A stretch of DNA of 64,000 bases from Gryganskiella cystojenkinii (GCA_015852425.1 JAAAIG010000050.1:1-64000), one strand, 5' to 3'; positions 45,662-55,966 are shown, counted from the first letter of the stretch. Notes: generated from the sequence alone by a model not told the origin. Program-made: numbers and translations.

Positions 45662-46010
45662 CTAGCAAGAGTCGTTTTCCGAGCCAACTTAAGTTCTCAA
45701 CGTCTGACGGGACGCCGTCGAAGTGGAAGGTAGAGTCATTCGCAAAGTACCATACATTCCAGAGGCGACTGCCACGGTGCCACGGCAAATATTAATAGGT
45801 CGAGTATATCATTCTGGGCCATTCGCCCAGCCCTACATAGTATAACCAGTCCCGGTTACTCCGTACTGTAGCGAAATCCAAAGATATTGATAAAGATAAC
45901 CTGCTCGCTCAAGCAGCCACCATTTGCCGCTTGACAAGAAAACCAAAGATAAAGCAGGTCATCACATTGATCATCCTTTCCATCTCCTTGATTACGTCTC
46001 CACACTGCTC
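45662..46010 (-). pseudogene. Six-Cys secreted family, degraded C-terminal part
   Basis: Read on the minus strand: MTCFIFGFLVKRQ, then INIFGFRYSTE after a frameshift, and VAVASGMYGTLRMTLPST close to the end, with DSC-stop at 45662. Stops (including one inside the GYTM-GWA block) and frame changes break it. The N-terminal half is gone. Confidence 0.68.
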
Positions 46011-46108
46011 TCGGCTACAAGTGCATAAAAAGTTGTCGTGCCTTTATTCACTTGAGAGTGGCGGGCCTAGATATTCTTCCTTTCGTTTATGAATTGTTCA
46101 CGGTGTAC

Positions 46109-46657
46109 CTAGCAAGTGTCCTTGAACGGGGTAATTATAGTTTCAACTTGGCTTGGCTGTGGCGTGGATTTCGAGGGCAGGGTCGTACCCAGAGAATCAT
46201 GCTTTCCAGCGGCGATCGAGACAGCATAATAGCTCGAGTATTTGAAATCTGCGCTGTAGACCAAACCTTTAGCCCAACCCTTGACAGTATAACCTGCTCC
46301 CTCGTGTCCGATACGAAAGCCAAAGATGTTGCTTGTGATAACTTGCTCGATCATGTACCTACTGTCCTGCTGTTGGACAGGAGAATCAAAAACAAAACAG
46401 GTCGTGATGTTCATACGACCCCCATGACTGACGCAGTATTCCATGAAGGGATCGAGATCCATCGTGAAATACGAGTAAGCGCAACCACCCATACCGTTGA
46501 TAAGATCCACACAAGCTGGCGTATATGATGTCTGACGACATCCCAGTCCATCGGCCCTCCATATTTTCTGAAAGTTGACGGGCTCCGTTGCGGCGACCAA
46601 GGTAGCCAGAAGAGCGATCGCTAGAGCTACATTCGAGCGGATGAGAGAAAATATCAT
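46109..46657 (-). CDS. Six-Cys small secreted protein
   Basis: 182 aa. Signal peptide MIFSLIRSNVALAIALLATL, VNFQKIWRADGLGC-RQTSYTPA-C, MGGC, FMEYCVSHGGRMNITTCFVF, SRYMIEQVITSNIFGFRIG, VKGWAKGLVY, SYYAVSIAAGKHDSLGTTLP and KDTC-stop. A leader intron fits an acceptor AAACAG 15 bases before the ATG and a GGTAACTTTCC donor at about 46775. Closest in the window to 48303-48860. Confidence 0.88.
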   Translation of the reverse strand: MIFSLIRSNVALAIALLATLVAATEPVNFQKIWRADGLGCRQTSYTPACVDLINGMGGCAYSYFTMDLDPFMEYCVSHGGRMNITTCFVFDSPVQQQDSRYMIEQVITSNIFGFRIGHEGAGYTVKGWAKGLVYSADFKYSSYYAVSIAAGKHDSLGTTLPSKSTPQPSQVETIITPFKDTC

Positions 46658-47087
46658 TGTTTGTGACAGGCTGTTTTTTTTTACAAGATGATAAACGGGT
46701 CCCAGTTAGTAAATCTACGATAATATAACCACAACAGAAGAAATACACGGGCATGAACGGAAGAAGGAAAGTTACCGCTCAGGAGGATTGAAGTTGTAAG
46801 AAAGCACAATCGACTGTGGAGGGGAAAGTGGAGAGGGAGTAACAGTTTCTGCTGAAGAGGAAAAAAGTGCTCGGTTGAAATGGAAGAGGGTGGTTTTTTT
46901 AAGAGACTGGGGTGATCCCTGCTATTTTATTGCTTCCTCGTCAGAATAGAGAATTCTGCAAAACGACATCCGTCCAGTTTCGAGAACGACTATGTGGGGC
47001 TGAACCATGCCCGCTGATGTCAGATTGAAGTGATAGCTGACAATGTCTCACAGCCTCTTATTATTTTACTCTGCTTTGGCCTCGTCT
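46658..47087. other. Upstream region, ends at assembly gap
   Basis: Promoter and leader of the copy at 46109-46657; no other gene seen before the gap. Confidence 0.35.
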
Positions 47088-47997
47088 NNNNNNNNNNNNN
47101 NNNNNNNNNNNNNNNNNNNNNNNNNNNNNNNNNNNNNNNNNNNNNNNNNNNNNNNNNNNNNNNNNNNNNNNNNNNNNNNNNNNNNNNNNNNNNNNNNNNN
47201 NNNNNNNNNNNNNNNNNNNNNNNNNNNNNNNNNNNNNNNNNNNNNNNNNNNNNNNNNNNNNNNNNNNNNNNNNNNNNNNNNNNNNNNNNNNNNNNNNNNN
47301 NNNNNNNNNNNNNNNNNNNNNNNNNNNNNNNNNNNNNNNNNNNNNNNNNNNNNNNNNNNNNNNNNNNNNNNNNNNNNNNNNNNNNNNNNNNNNNNNNNNN
47401 NNNNNNNNNNNNNNNNNNNNNNNNNNNNNNNNNNNNNNNNNNNNNNNNNNNNNNNNNNNNNNNNNNNNNNNNNNNNNNNNNNNNNNNNNNNNNNNNNNNN
47501 NNNNNNNNNNNNNNNNNNNNNNNNNNNNNNNNNNNNNNNNNNNNNNNNNNNNNNNNNNNNNNNNNNNNNNNNNNNNNNNNNNNNNNNNNNNNNNNNNNNN
47601 NNNNNNNNNNNNNNNNNNNNNNNNNNNNNNNNNNNNNNNNNNNNNNNNNNNNNNNNNNNNNNNNNNNNNNNNNNNNNNNNNNNNNNNNNNNNNNNNNNNN
47701 NNNNNNNNNNNNNNNNNNNNNNNNNNNNNNNNNNNNNNNNNNNNNNNNNNNNNNNNNNNNNNNNNNNNNNNNNNNNNNNNNNNNNNNNNNNNNNNNNNNN
47801 NNNNNNNNNNNNNNNNNNNNNNNNNNNNNNNNNNNNNNNNNNNNNNNNNNNNNNNNNNNNNNNNNNNNNNNNNNNNNNNNNNNNNNNNNNNNNNNNNNNN
47901 NNNNNNNNNNNNNNNNNNNNNNNNNNNNNNNNNNNNNNNNNNNNNNNNNNNNNNNNNNNNNNNNNNNNNNNNNNNNNNNNNNNNNNNNNNNNNNNNN
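47088..47997. other. Assembly gap (910 N)
   Basis: Run of N in the middle of the repetitive array. Apparent open frames across it are artefacts. The true length may differ from 910. Confidence 0.99.
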
Positions 47998-48302
47998 ACC
48001 CTCCCTTGTTTTTGTCTCTTTTACTTCTTTTGGCTTCTATCGCTCTTCATGAATGATAGATGCTCGTCTTTCATTTCAAAAATGACCTGGCTACACTTTG
48101 GCCGTGCTCAAAACAAACCTCTGCTCCATATTCCTCACAACTGTTATCGAACGGAACTCACACAAGAAACTAGTGGAATTGTAAGGCAAAGTCGCAACAA
48201 CGTTTTCTTTTCTTTGCCATTACCCCTCACGAACATGGCTGTCTGTGCAAAATCGCACGCTTTCTATTTATCTTTACGTTTTGATTCTACGACTTCACAG
48301 GT
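47998..48302. other. Intergenic after the gap
   Basis: About 300 bases, 3' flank of the next copy; nothing coding seen. Confidence 0.35.
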
Positions 48303-48860
48303 CTAGCATGTGGCCATAAAAGGCGTACGAAGCGAAGCCGTTTCGTTGGCAGGCCAGCTCAATGGCGTGAGAGGCAGTGTGGTATTCAGGGAATCGTGTT
48401 GTCCAGAGGCGATTGACAGTGCATAATAAGTGCCATATGTCCTTTCCTTGTTATAAATCCATCCTTTGGCCCAGCCCCTGGAAGCATAACCGGTTCCCTT
48501 GGGTGAACGAAAACCGAAGGTGTCGTTCGTGAGGATCAGACCGAGCAAGTAATTTATGTCGTCCTTCAGAACAACACTACCGAAATTGAAGCAGGTTGTC
48601 ATATTGAGACCACTCGTGTGGAACAGACAGTGCTCCACGGTCGGAATACTGGCATTATCAGTATTGAAGGTCAAATATGTGCAATTGCCTGTGGCGACAC
48701 CTGTGTTGTTCATACAGTTAGGAGCGAAATCGTTGTTGTGGCATCCGAATCCGTCAGCTCTCCACATTTTCTGGAACAGAACAGGATCTGCCGCGGTGGC
48801 AAGAACAGCGAAAAGAGTGGTCGCCAGAGCAGCAATGGCGGCGAACGAGAAGACCTTCAT
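48303..48860 (-). CDS. Six-Cys small secreted protein
   Basis: 185 aa. ATG 48860 is chosen: it starts the signal peptide MKVFSFAAIAALATTLFAVL right after an acceptor-like CGAATAG, although the frame is open 95 codons further upstream through leader-intron sequence. Mature part: VLFQKMWRADGFGC-HNNDFAPN-C, TGNC, TVEHCLFHTSGLNMTTCFNF, INYLLGLILTNDTFGFRSP, SRGWAKGWIY, YGTYYALSIASGQHDSLNTT, MATC-stop. A GGTAATTTG donor at about 48972 would give a leader intron of about 100 nt. Confidence 0.88.
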   Translation of the reverse strand: MKVFSFAAIAALATTLFAVLATAADPVLFQKMWRADGFGCHNNDFAPNCMNNTGVATGNCTYLTFNTDNASIPTVEHCLFHTSGLNMTTCFNFGSVVLKDDINYLLGLILTNDTFGFRSPKGTGYASRGWAKGWIYNKERTYGTYYALSIASGQHDSLNTTLPLTPLSWPANETASLRTPFMATC

Positions 48861-49523
48861 GGAAACTATTCGCGATAGCAAAAAAAATGTCGAGGTTCCC
48901 TTTGTTAAACATTGTGAGATCGAGGAGAACGAAAAGAACGAGAAGAGAGACAAGGGGATGAAGGTCAAATTACCGTTTGGATGTGGAATTAAAGAGCGAG
49001 AAAGGGTTTGGTATGTGACACGGTCGTAGAAAGAGTGAGAAAGGCGTAAAACACTTGAGAAGTTGTGAGTTCCTTGCTGATGAGAATTCCCAAGCTTCCT
49101 TTTATGTTTATCACAGAATACACTTTCAGAATTGTGTCTTGTCACTCTGGTTGGTGATTGACTTCGTCTGTTATCTTGCTTGTTGGTTTAGCAGCCCCTC
49201 GGCTCTGACTCTTTTTCCCTTTTGATAATCCAGCAGACAACTATTGTTCTGTTGCGTGCAGCCTCTTTCTTTTTCATGATCATTACAACGCTTTCATCTG
49301 TCTAATTTTGATTTCATTTTTCTTGCCCCTGGCGCCTCTTTCGCGATTTCCGCAACTCTCCCACTTTGGCGCAATATGACTTTACTCTTGTACGATTTAC
49401 CGGTGCGGATCCTTCTTACCACTACTCCGCTCACTTTCTCTCTAAAAAAAGAAACCTCTCTCGAGTCGTACACTATTGTTGCGTCTTTTTTTATTCAATG
49501 TTGAAACTAGTATCTGTCATTGT
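48861..49523. other. Intergenic within the right array
   Basis: Leader intron and promoter of the copy at 48303-48860, then T-rich spacer. Nothing else coding. Confidence 0.35.
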
Positions 49524-50049
49524 TCAGCAAAATGGATCAAGAGGAGAGCCTCTAAAGACATATCTCCTGTAATTCCTAATGTGTTGGAGGGGATCGTAGT
49601 GGTAAGAGAGCTCCACTGTCCATTCAGTATAGACATCCCAAAGGCAACGCCAGTGCCGTTCAACGGTTCAAACCGTCCATGGACTCAGCTTTGGTGGAAG
49701 GACCTGATCCGTATATTTTGCGAAAGCCAAAGATATCGAACCAGAGCGTCAGCGCGACCAATTCATTTGAGTCGGCCCTGACCACATCCTGGTCGTATAT
49801 GAAACAAGCTGCGAAGGGAATATCAATGGAGGGACCGAGACAGACAGTGCTCTTGATTATTGCCTTGAAGATCGCCACCAAATATCACGTAACCGCAATC
49901 ACCTTGAAGGTGATAACTTCTTCCACAAGAAGAGCGTACACTCCGTTGTGGCATCCCTCGGGCTTTATCACGTTCAGGATGTTGCTGAGTTCAGGGGGAA
50001 TATAAATGGCGGTTGGTGGGGCAAGAAGAGTGGTTACTAAAGCGACCAT
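49524..50049 (-). pseudogene. Six-Cys secreted family, frameshifted full-length copy
   Basis: It starts with ATG 50049 (MVALVTTLLAPPTAIYIPPE), then ILNVIKPEGCHNGVY, after which a stop follows in the C2-C3 part. Family sequence resumes as IDIPFAACFIYDQDVV and LTLWFDIFGFRK. A further frame change leads to GTGVAFGMSILNGQWSSLTT, and the end PFC-stop lies in a third frame at 49524. At least three lesions. Closest to the 52582 and 54026 copies (SILxGxW block). Confidence 0.75.
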
Positions 50050-50789
50050 GGTGGCCAAAGAACAACTATGTGGTTTGAATGTGCTGATGTCAAAAACAAA
50101 TAAAAAAAACCCTGATTTTGTAAGTTTAAGCGGTAGAGACTGAAACCCCCCAAAACGTTCGCCAAGAGTGTCTAAGGACAGAGATTACCTATCCGGGGAC
50201 AGTGTCCAAGAGAACGAGAACACGTAAGAGCAAGGACGAGACACAAAACGAGAGTTGCAACCAGTCGATGAAATCGTGAGAGTGGCTTTCCCGTTGTTTT
50301 CCCGTTGTTATTTTCGCTTTGATGTTGGAGTCTTTTCGTATCCCCACTCCCTGTATGCGTGTTTTTGTGTAGGCTCTAGGTAAATTTGTTCCTTTAGGCA
50401 GCCTTGCTTCATTTTTAGTTCAGGCTTACTTTGCCTCTCCCCACCTCATTTCTATCTAGACTTGTCTCTTTGTATATTTATTACGTTGACCGTGGGTCTT
50501 CATTTGCGACTCAAATTACGCATTCTTACAGAAAAGAGTTTAAATCATGTTGAGCTCCCCTCGTGGATTGGCGATTGAAGGACAGGGAAGCGGTACCTTT
50601 GGAGCGTGTTCTTCCTTTCTTTCCTTGGCAAACGCCACTTTGTGGTGATGTCGGTTTGTAAAAAAAGGCCAGGGGCAGTGGTCAGCCAACAGGTGATAAA
50701 TCTCGAATATTCTCAGGAGCAAGAAATAGCATTTTATGGCCTTTTCATTGATGGCTAATTTGCCTACAAGAAAAATATACTTCGATCGT
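50050..50789. other. Intergenic within the right array
   Basis: Former leader and promoter of the pseudogene (a GGTAATC donor remnant near 50190), then T-rich spacer without coding signal. Confidence 0.35.
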
Positions 50790-50957
50790 CTAGCAAGAGG
50801 ATTTGCGTGGAGTATTCATTATCACCGTGTCTGGCCAAGCAAAACCAACAGGGGGCATATTGATGCTAAGGGTTAGGAATTCTCCAGCTATGATAGACAC
50901 TCCAAAGCGAATCCCGACGTCGCTTCCAGTTGCAAACAGCATATCCTTGACAAACAC
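50790..50957 (-). pseudogene. Six-Cys secreted family, C-terminal fragment
   Basis: About 55 codons in one frame: VKDMLFATGSDVGIRFGVSI, then IAGEFLTLSINMPP, and PRKSSC-stop at 50790. This matches the end of the family (compare GMMYVVGHTAGVRYGLSIMQ in 52582-53112). Everything upstream of the WAQG block is missing and is replaced within a few bases by an unrelated open frame. Confidence 0.72.
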
Positions 50958-50963
50958 AGTTAA

Positions 50964-51503
50964 CTAATCCACTGGCGACGATGGTGTGAATGGAGTGCGA
51001 GAAAGGGAAGGGGACGAAGTGGCAGAATGAGACGGCGATGGGCCAATAGGGGAGGATGCAAGGTTGGAAGTGGCATTCAACCTTGCATGACTATTTTGAT
51101 ACAAGACGGAAGCATCACGCTTCCTCTGAACCTGCTGGAAAGCGTTGATTGTCTTGAGCAAAGACATACGAATGCGAAGGAGGTGTACGACAGCCTGCAT
51201 ATGTGGTGTAGAATCATCGGCAGTTGTAGGAAGGCTGTATGGCTCGTGTTTATGAAAGAGGGACACATAGCCACGGGGTGCTGGGCGAAGCTCGAACGTT
51301 ATAAATCCCTTATCTCCTGTATACGCAGCGAAAAATCGGGCTTCTTCTCGAAATCGTTCATCCTGGGCTTCCTGCATTCGGTGTGTCATGATCGTATGGG
51401 TCTCCCGGAAGAGATCAATGCCATTCTCTCGGATGAATTTACTCGAGTGTGGATCCCAGACATTCATGCGCTCTACCAGGAACCAATCTTTCTTGTTGAC
51501 CAT
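50964..51503 (-). CDS. Hypothetical protein or gene fragment
   Basis: 179-codon open frame with amino-acid composition of a real protein: DWFLVERMNVWDPHSSKFIR, a helical region with ETHTIMTHRMQEAQDERFRE, RFFAAYTGDKGFITFELRPA, LLRIRMSLLKTINAFQQVQ, and a Ser/Pro-rich tail ending SSPVD-stop. I do not recognise it. An acceptor-like CTCCGGCAG at about 51525 would place its first exon further upstream, but upstream frames are broken, so it is probably the 3' part of a truncated gene. Its stop codon lies 7 bases from the family fragment at 50957, suggesting a rearrangement point between them. Confidence 0.45.
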   Translation of the reverse strand: MVNKKDWFLVERMNVWDPHSSKFIRENGIDLFRETHTIMTHRMQEAQDERFREEARFFAAYTGDKGFITFELRPAPRGYVSLFHKHEPYSLPTTADDSTPHMQAVVHLLRIRMSLLKTINAFQQVQRKRDASVLYQNSHARLNATSNLASSPIGPSPSHSATSSPSLSRTPFTPSSPVD

Positions 51504-52581
51504 GTCACGAGCAATTAAACTGCCGGAGGTAGTTCCGGGTGCAGTTATAATGCAAGCCCATCATGACATGCAGGAATGGCCACAGAGATACATCATGCTG
51601 AGAAGCATGGTGATCACACCTCTGCGTTTGCGTTGCGTTGGTGCGAAAAAGTAAAACGGTGATACTGAATCGAAATTACATCCCATTTTACTTACTGATT
51701 TATCCATTATGTTACGTCAATTGTCAGGCGACGACAACGCGTGAGCGATGGGGGGAAGCGGACGAAAGGAGGAAGGAATGGCAAATTCGGTAAATGAAAA
51801 AAGTGTGCGTGATAGCAGCAAGTAATGATTTAGGATGGAAAGGATTGTTGTGCTGCGATAGTTGAAAATAAGGCTGCTTTCTTGGCAAGGGTTGATGGCA
51901 ATGGTCAGTTGACCTATCATCTGGTGACGTAATAACTATTTTCATTTATTTCTTTTTTGGGTTTACCGCACCCGCCACTACACACTGCTGATCCTGTTCC
52001 TGAGCGCGTTCTGCTGAGGCGGAGGATTAAGTGGGATCGAGTGAGTTCGACTGCGATTTTTTTTTCTTGAAGATCCGCCTCGTCTCTTATGTGTAAGTGG
52101 CGTTGAACATTACACACTTCAGTCTATTGTGGTTCTACGTGAGGGGCAATCGTTCCCTGGTCTCCCTCCCGAGCTCTCTCAACTTCAAAATGTGGAAAAA
52201 TCTGCCCAGCTGACCGACCATCTTTAGTGTATGAGCCACATTTACCACGCCTCTTCTTGCGTCGCGCCAATGAGTTCATTCATGAGACCACGACGAGAAA
52301 CAGATCCGTGGATGACGCTTTATGCCCTGGAAGGATAAGCAGGAAGAACAAAGGAGAAACAAACGAACGATGAATCGGGAAAAGTCTGATAAGAGAACCA
52401 AGCTCTATACTTTTACTAATCGGGATACGACCCAAAAACTCGTTTTCTTCAGCATCTCATCGAATTGACGTTTGAATATGGAAAGACCAAGGGGAAAGTA
52501 GGAACACTAATCATCAGGGCGGAAAAAGAATAGCAGCTTACGCCATTCGTGGGTGGAGTTTTCATGATGGCTCATATCTAT
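51504..52581. other. Intergenic within the right array
   Basis: About 1.1 kb with no supported gene; may contain remnants of upstream exons of the fragment at 50964-51503. Confidence 0.35.
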
Positions 52582-53112
52582 CTAGCAATAGTAATTGTAA
52601 GGCGTAGTCAAGACCATGCCCACTTGCCAATTGATCGGAGACGCTGGTAGAGAGGTGGATAGAGAGTCCCATCGCCCTTGCATGATTGATAACCCATAGC
52701 GAACTCCGGCTGTGTGACCAACAACATACATCATTCCCTGAGTCCAGGCCTTGGTGGAAATCTCTGCTCCTTTCGGCCCTCGGAAGCCGAAGGTATCGTA
52801 CTTGAGGACAAACGAGATCAACTTGTTTACTTGGTACGAAGCCATCTCTTGGTCAAAGATGACACAAGTGGTGAAATCATAATCATTTGAAGGGCCAACG
52901 CAATATTCTTGGTTGACTTTCAGCACACCAGTGAACCCCCAGTAAAGGCATTGATTCGATCCGCAAACAGGAAAGTATATTCCGTTGTGGCATCCATCAC
53001 TCCTCTTGATGTCCGTGATGTCGCTTGCCTCCGGAGGGATGTCAGCGGTGACTGACATAGCCAACAAAGTGACCGCCAAGGTGGCAATAAATACAAACGA
53101 AACCTCTTTCAT
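52582..53112 (-). CDS. Six-Cys small secreted protein
   Basis: 176 aa. Signal peptide MKEVSFVFIATLAVTLLAMS, then SDITDIKRSDGC-HNGIYFPV-C. The C2-C3 loop is the shortest of the family (GSNQC), then NQEYC, YDFTTCVIF, VNKLISFVLKYDTFGFRGP, TKAWTQGMMY, GVRYGLSIMQGRWDSLSTSL, PYNYYC-stop. Forms a subgroup with 54026-54571 and the pseudogenes at 49524 and 50790 (HNG[IV]Y, PYNYxC ends). An acceptor TTCAATAG precedes the ATG by 8 bases. Confidence 0.87.
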   Translation of the reverse strand: MKEVSFVFIATLAVTLLAMSVTADIPPEASDITDIKRSDGCHNGIYFPVCGSNQCLYWGFTGVLKVNQEYCVGPSNDYDFTTCVIFDQEMASYQVNKLISFVLKYDTFGFRGPKGAEISTKAWTQGMMYVVGHTAGVRYGLSIMQGRWDSLSTSLPASPINWQVGMVLTTPYNYYC

Positions 53113-54025
53113 AGTTGAGTCCTATTGAAGAACGGGAGAAAAGTACAAAAGAGCTCTTGTTAAGATACTTGTGGTGAAACACTCAGTGCGCAGAGAGGTG
53201 TATGTTACAAGATACAAGAAAAGAAGTGACAGGTAAGGAATGAGGGTCCAAAAATACTTGTAGTTTTGGGACAGTTGGGAGTCTGTGGGGGAATCAAGTG
53301 AGTGAGTGAGATGGGTCCCGTCTTGTGGTTTTTGGCATTTTCTGTTGGCGAGTCTTCTTGTCTTATATACACTGCCCTCTTTGATCTAAACTGCTTTTGT
53401 TGACAGTTTTGTCGATGGCATTGGCAGTGACGCGTGGATCGAATATCCAGGCGCTGTCTTTTGTACGCCTTTGAGTCCTACCATCTTAATAAAACATTTT
53501 GCCATGATAGCCACGATAACCACTTTTTTCATGAAGCGAGGCACAGTTGGCATCTTCAAATTTATGTTTTTTATACGACCAAGCCTCTTTTTTCTCTCCT
53601 TGTTCGGTGCACCATACCGCGTCCAATTTTAGATAAACCACAAAAGCCACCGGACAAGTCGCCTGTGTACAAGATCCAATTAACTTTCTTTCTTTATCTG
53701 TTGACGTCGCAATGAGTCTATTGGAGGGTGTGCGTGGCTTGGTTCTCGGATGCGATCCACGAAGTCGCATTGCAAGTGGTTGTGCGGGAAAGGTGAATTT
53801 TGTCTTGGTCGACCCAGGAGTAAACAGATTTTATGCGTGCTAATTGCACTCGAATATTGCGAAACAGCACTAGAGGTTCACTTTTTTCTCATTTCCCAAG
53901 ATCGTACAAAGACAAGATGGCGGATACAAGAGGAGAACAATGGATTTTTCTATTCAAAAAGCGAACAGAAAACTAGCCTTTTTGAAACGTTTTCTACGAA
54001 ACGTGCTATAATACATTATCTGATT
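53113..54025. promoter_or_regulatory. Upstream region of copy 52582-53112
   Basis: Leader-intron and promoter sequence with a TATATAAG box at 53362-53369 (minus strand), about 250 bases from the ATG. The rest is spacer without coding signal. Confidence 0.45.
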
Positions 54026-54571
54026 CTAGCAAGAGTAGTTGTAAGGCGTGATCATAACGACATTTTGTGGCCAATTGATTGGAGAAGAAGGGATGCTGGT
54101 GGACAGGGTACCCCAATTTCCATGCAGGACTGAGATACTAAAGATGGTCCCGAATTGATACCCGGTGTACGAGGAGTAGAACTTTCCCTGAGCCCAAGCT
54201 CTGGTAGAAAACCCGACACCATCGGGTCCCGCAAAGCCAAAGATATCAGCCACGAAAACAAGCCAGATCAAGTAATTGACATCCACCTTTGTAACGAGTT
54301 GATCGAACTTGAAACAGATTGTCAGGTCGTACGGGACTTGGTAGATACAGTGCTCTTGTAAAGGTTGAAGATCTATCGTAAAGGCGAGTATGGTGCAAAA
54401 AGCTGGAAGTGCCCTGTTTCTGGTAGTACATGTGCTATTGTAAACGCCATTGTGACATCCTGCGCTCCTGTAAAGTTGCATGTTGACGCTATTTTCTGGG
54501 AGAATATCTGCATTGACCGTCGGAGCCAAAAGGGCAACTACCAAAGCGGCGATCAAAGTCACCGTGAACAA
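54026..54571 (-). CDS. Six-Cys small secreted protein, start codon not ATG at the usual place
   Basis: 181-codon family frame: LFTVTLIAALVVALLAPTVN (signal peptide), LYRSAGC-HNGVYNST-C, PAFC, LQEHCIYQVPYDLTICFKF, VNYLIWLVFVADIFGFAGP, TRAWAQGKFY, FSISVLHGNWGTLSTSIPSS, PYNYSC-stop. All six cysteines are kept, but the codon where the others have ATG reads TTG (54571). A spliced alternative exists: a 21-nt exon 54722-54702 (ATG TAT TCA GTC TTT ATC ACT, then GTAAG) joined to an acceptor at 54586 gives an in-frame start and a fuller signal peptide (193 aa). Without that splice the copy would be silent. TTC is reduced to TIC before cysteine 5. Confidence 0.68.
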   Translation of the reverse strand: MFTVTLIAALVVALLAPTVNADILPENSVNMQLYRSAGCHNGVYNSTCTTRNRALPAFCTILAFTIDLQPLQEHCIYQVPYDLTICFKFDQLVTKVDVNYLIWLVFVADIFGFAGPDGVGFSTRAWAQGKFYSSYTGYQFGTIFSISVLHGNWGTLSTSIPSSPINWPQNVVMITPYNYSC

Positions 54572-54722
54572 TTTCTTCGCGAATGGCTTTTCTCAAAAGA
54601 GCAAAAAGAGAAAGAATAGCGCAATAGCTCCTGTTAGTTATGCCGTAACGGTGATTGAGAGAGTGTACGCGGATTAAAATTCAGAAGGGAAAATATCTTA
54701 CAGTGATAAAGACTGAATACAT

Positions 54723-55414
54723 CTCTTGGAAGAAAAGTGATGTGAGCAAATGGTCGGAGAGACTGAGAGACTAGTTGAAATTGGGAGTGCTATGTTCTTG
54801 GTCGGTCGCTATTGCTCTTTGTGGGAGTCGTTGCTCGTCGGTTACATCTCCCTTTTATGTCATTTCAATGCCAGTAGTACTCTTTTCCAGCTTCCCTGTT
54901 TTTGAATGGTGCTATGAATAATGACATACGGACTAATTTTTGGACGACATACATCGAGCGCCTCTGAGCACCATGTCGAAGTGAGACCATTTCGCCATGG
55001 CAACCACATTTTCGAGTCGTTGAGAACCACATTTGCTGCTTTTATTCTGTAGTGCCACCTTTCTTCTTTTGCCTTTTTCGATCCATCCCACATAATTTAT
55101 TTTTACCTTGATTATGCGAACCATAGGTGTAAGGTGGAATACACAAGAGCTCATCTTCCTTTTCTTTGTAGTTTTTGCTCCCTCCAAGTAGACTTGGAGA
55201 CAGCTAACATGAGGAATCGATCGAAAGCGTGATATCTGGGTATTGTTTTGTAGGCAGATTCACTCCATGGCTCAACATGAACAGAAATTACGCGCACTTC
55301 TGTGCCTCAAAAAATCTAATGGTACGCGGTCTATTTTTTTTTTTATTTTGTGTCTTTGTACCTTTCTACTTAGACGGCAGAGAGGAGAATGAGCTACTCT
55401 GTGGTTGGACTGGT
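54723..55414. other. Intergenic within the right array
   Basis: Promoter side of the copy at 54026 and 3' flank of the next; frames here show no family or other protein features. Confidence 0.35.
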
Positions 55415-55966
55415 CTAACATCCCTCTTTATACCAGGCGTGCATTTCCATGTTTGTGGGCCAGGTCATCGGAAGAGAAGGCAACGTGGTGCCAAGAGTAC
55501 GCTGTTCCCCGCCATTAATCGATACGCCATAATAAGTTCCATAGGCATTATCGTTACTCCAGATATAACCTTGCGTCCAGGCCCAGTTGACGACACCAAA
55601 GGTTAGCCGTTCAAAGAGGCCAAAGATATCCTTCCACAGGATCTGCTGGATAAGGTAGTTGGCATCTGCCATCAGGACGACGTTGCTGAATATGAAGCAG
55701 GTTGTCACGTTGAGGTCACTTTGGTGGTAGATGCAATGCTCCTTGTTGGGCTGAAGGTCGCTGGTGAACAAGACGTAGGCGCAATTCGCGGTCATGATGC
55801 CTCTACTGCTTTGACAAGTACCATGGAACTGCCCGTTTGTGCAACCTGTGCTCCTCATGATGTTCTGGAAGTTGGCGGGTTGGAGAGGTGGGACGTAGGC
55901 AGCGATCAGCGGAGCGAGGATGATAGTAGCCAGGGTGGCCATGGAAGCAATTGGGAAAAACTGCAT
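55415..55966 (-). CDS. Six-Cys small secreted protein
   Basis: 183 aa from ATG 55966 (MQFFPIASMATLATIILAPL), chosen because it starts the hydrophobic signal right after the leader acceptor TTTGACAG. ANFQNIMRSTGC-TNGQFHGT-C, TANC, NKEHCIYHQSDLNVTTCFIF, ANYLIQQILWKDIFGLFERL, NWAWTQGYIW, YGTYYGVSINGGEQRTLGTT, KEGC-stop. Most like the copies at 56944 and 58287 in the first half, but with the YHxSxLxVTTC block of the left-array copies. GGTAACGAGG at about 56074 is a fitting leader donor. Confidence 0.87.
   Translation of the reverse strand: MQFFPIASMATLATIILAPLIAAYVPPLQPANFQNIMRSTGCTNGQFHGTCQSSRGIMTANCAYVLFTSDLQPNKEHCIYHQSDLNVTTCFIFSNVVLMADANYLIQQILWKDIFGLFERLTFGVVNWAWTQGYIWSNDNAYGTYYGVSINGGEQRTLGTTLPSLPMTWPTNMEMHAWYKEGC

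Noticed and set aside
47030..48056. Two apparent open frames of about 340 codons
   Set aside because: They consist almost entirely of X because they cross the N gap; no coding evidence.
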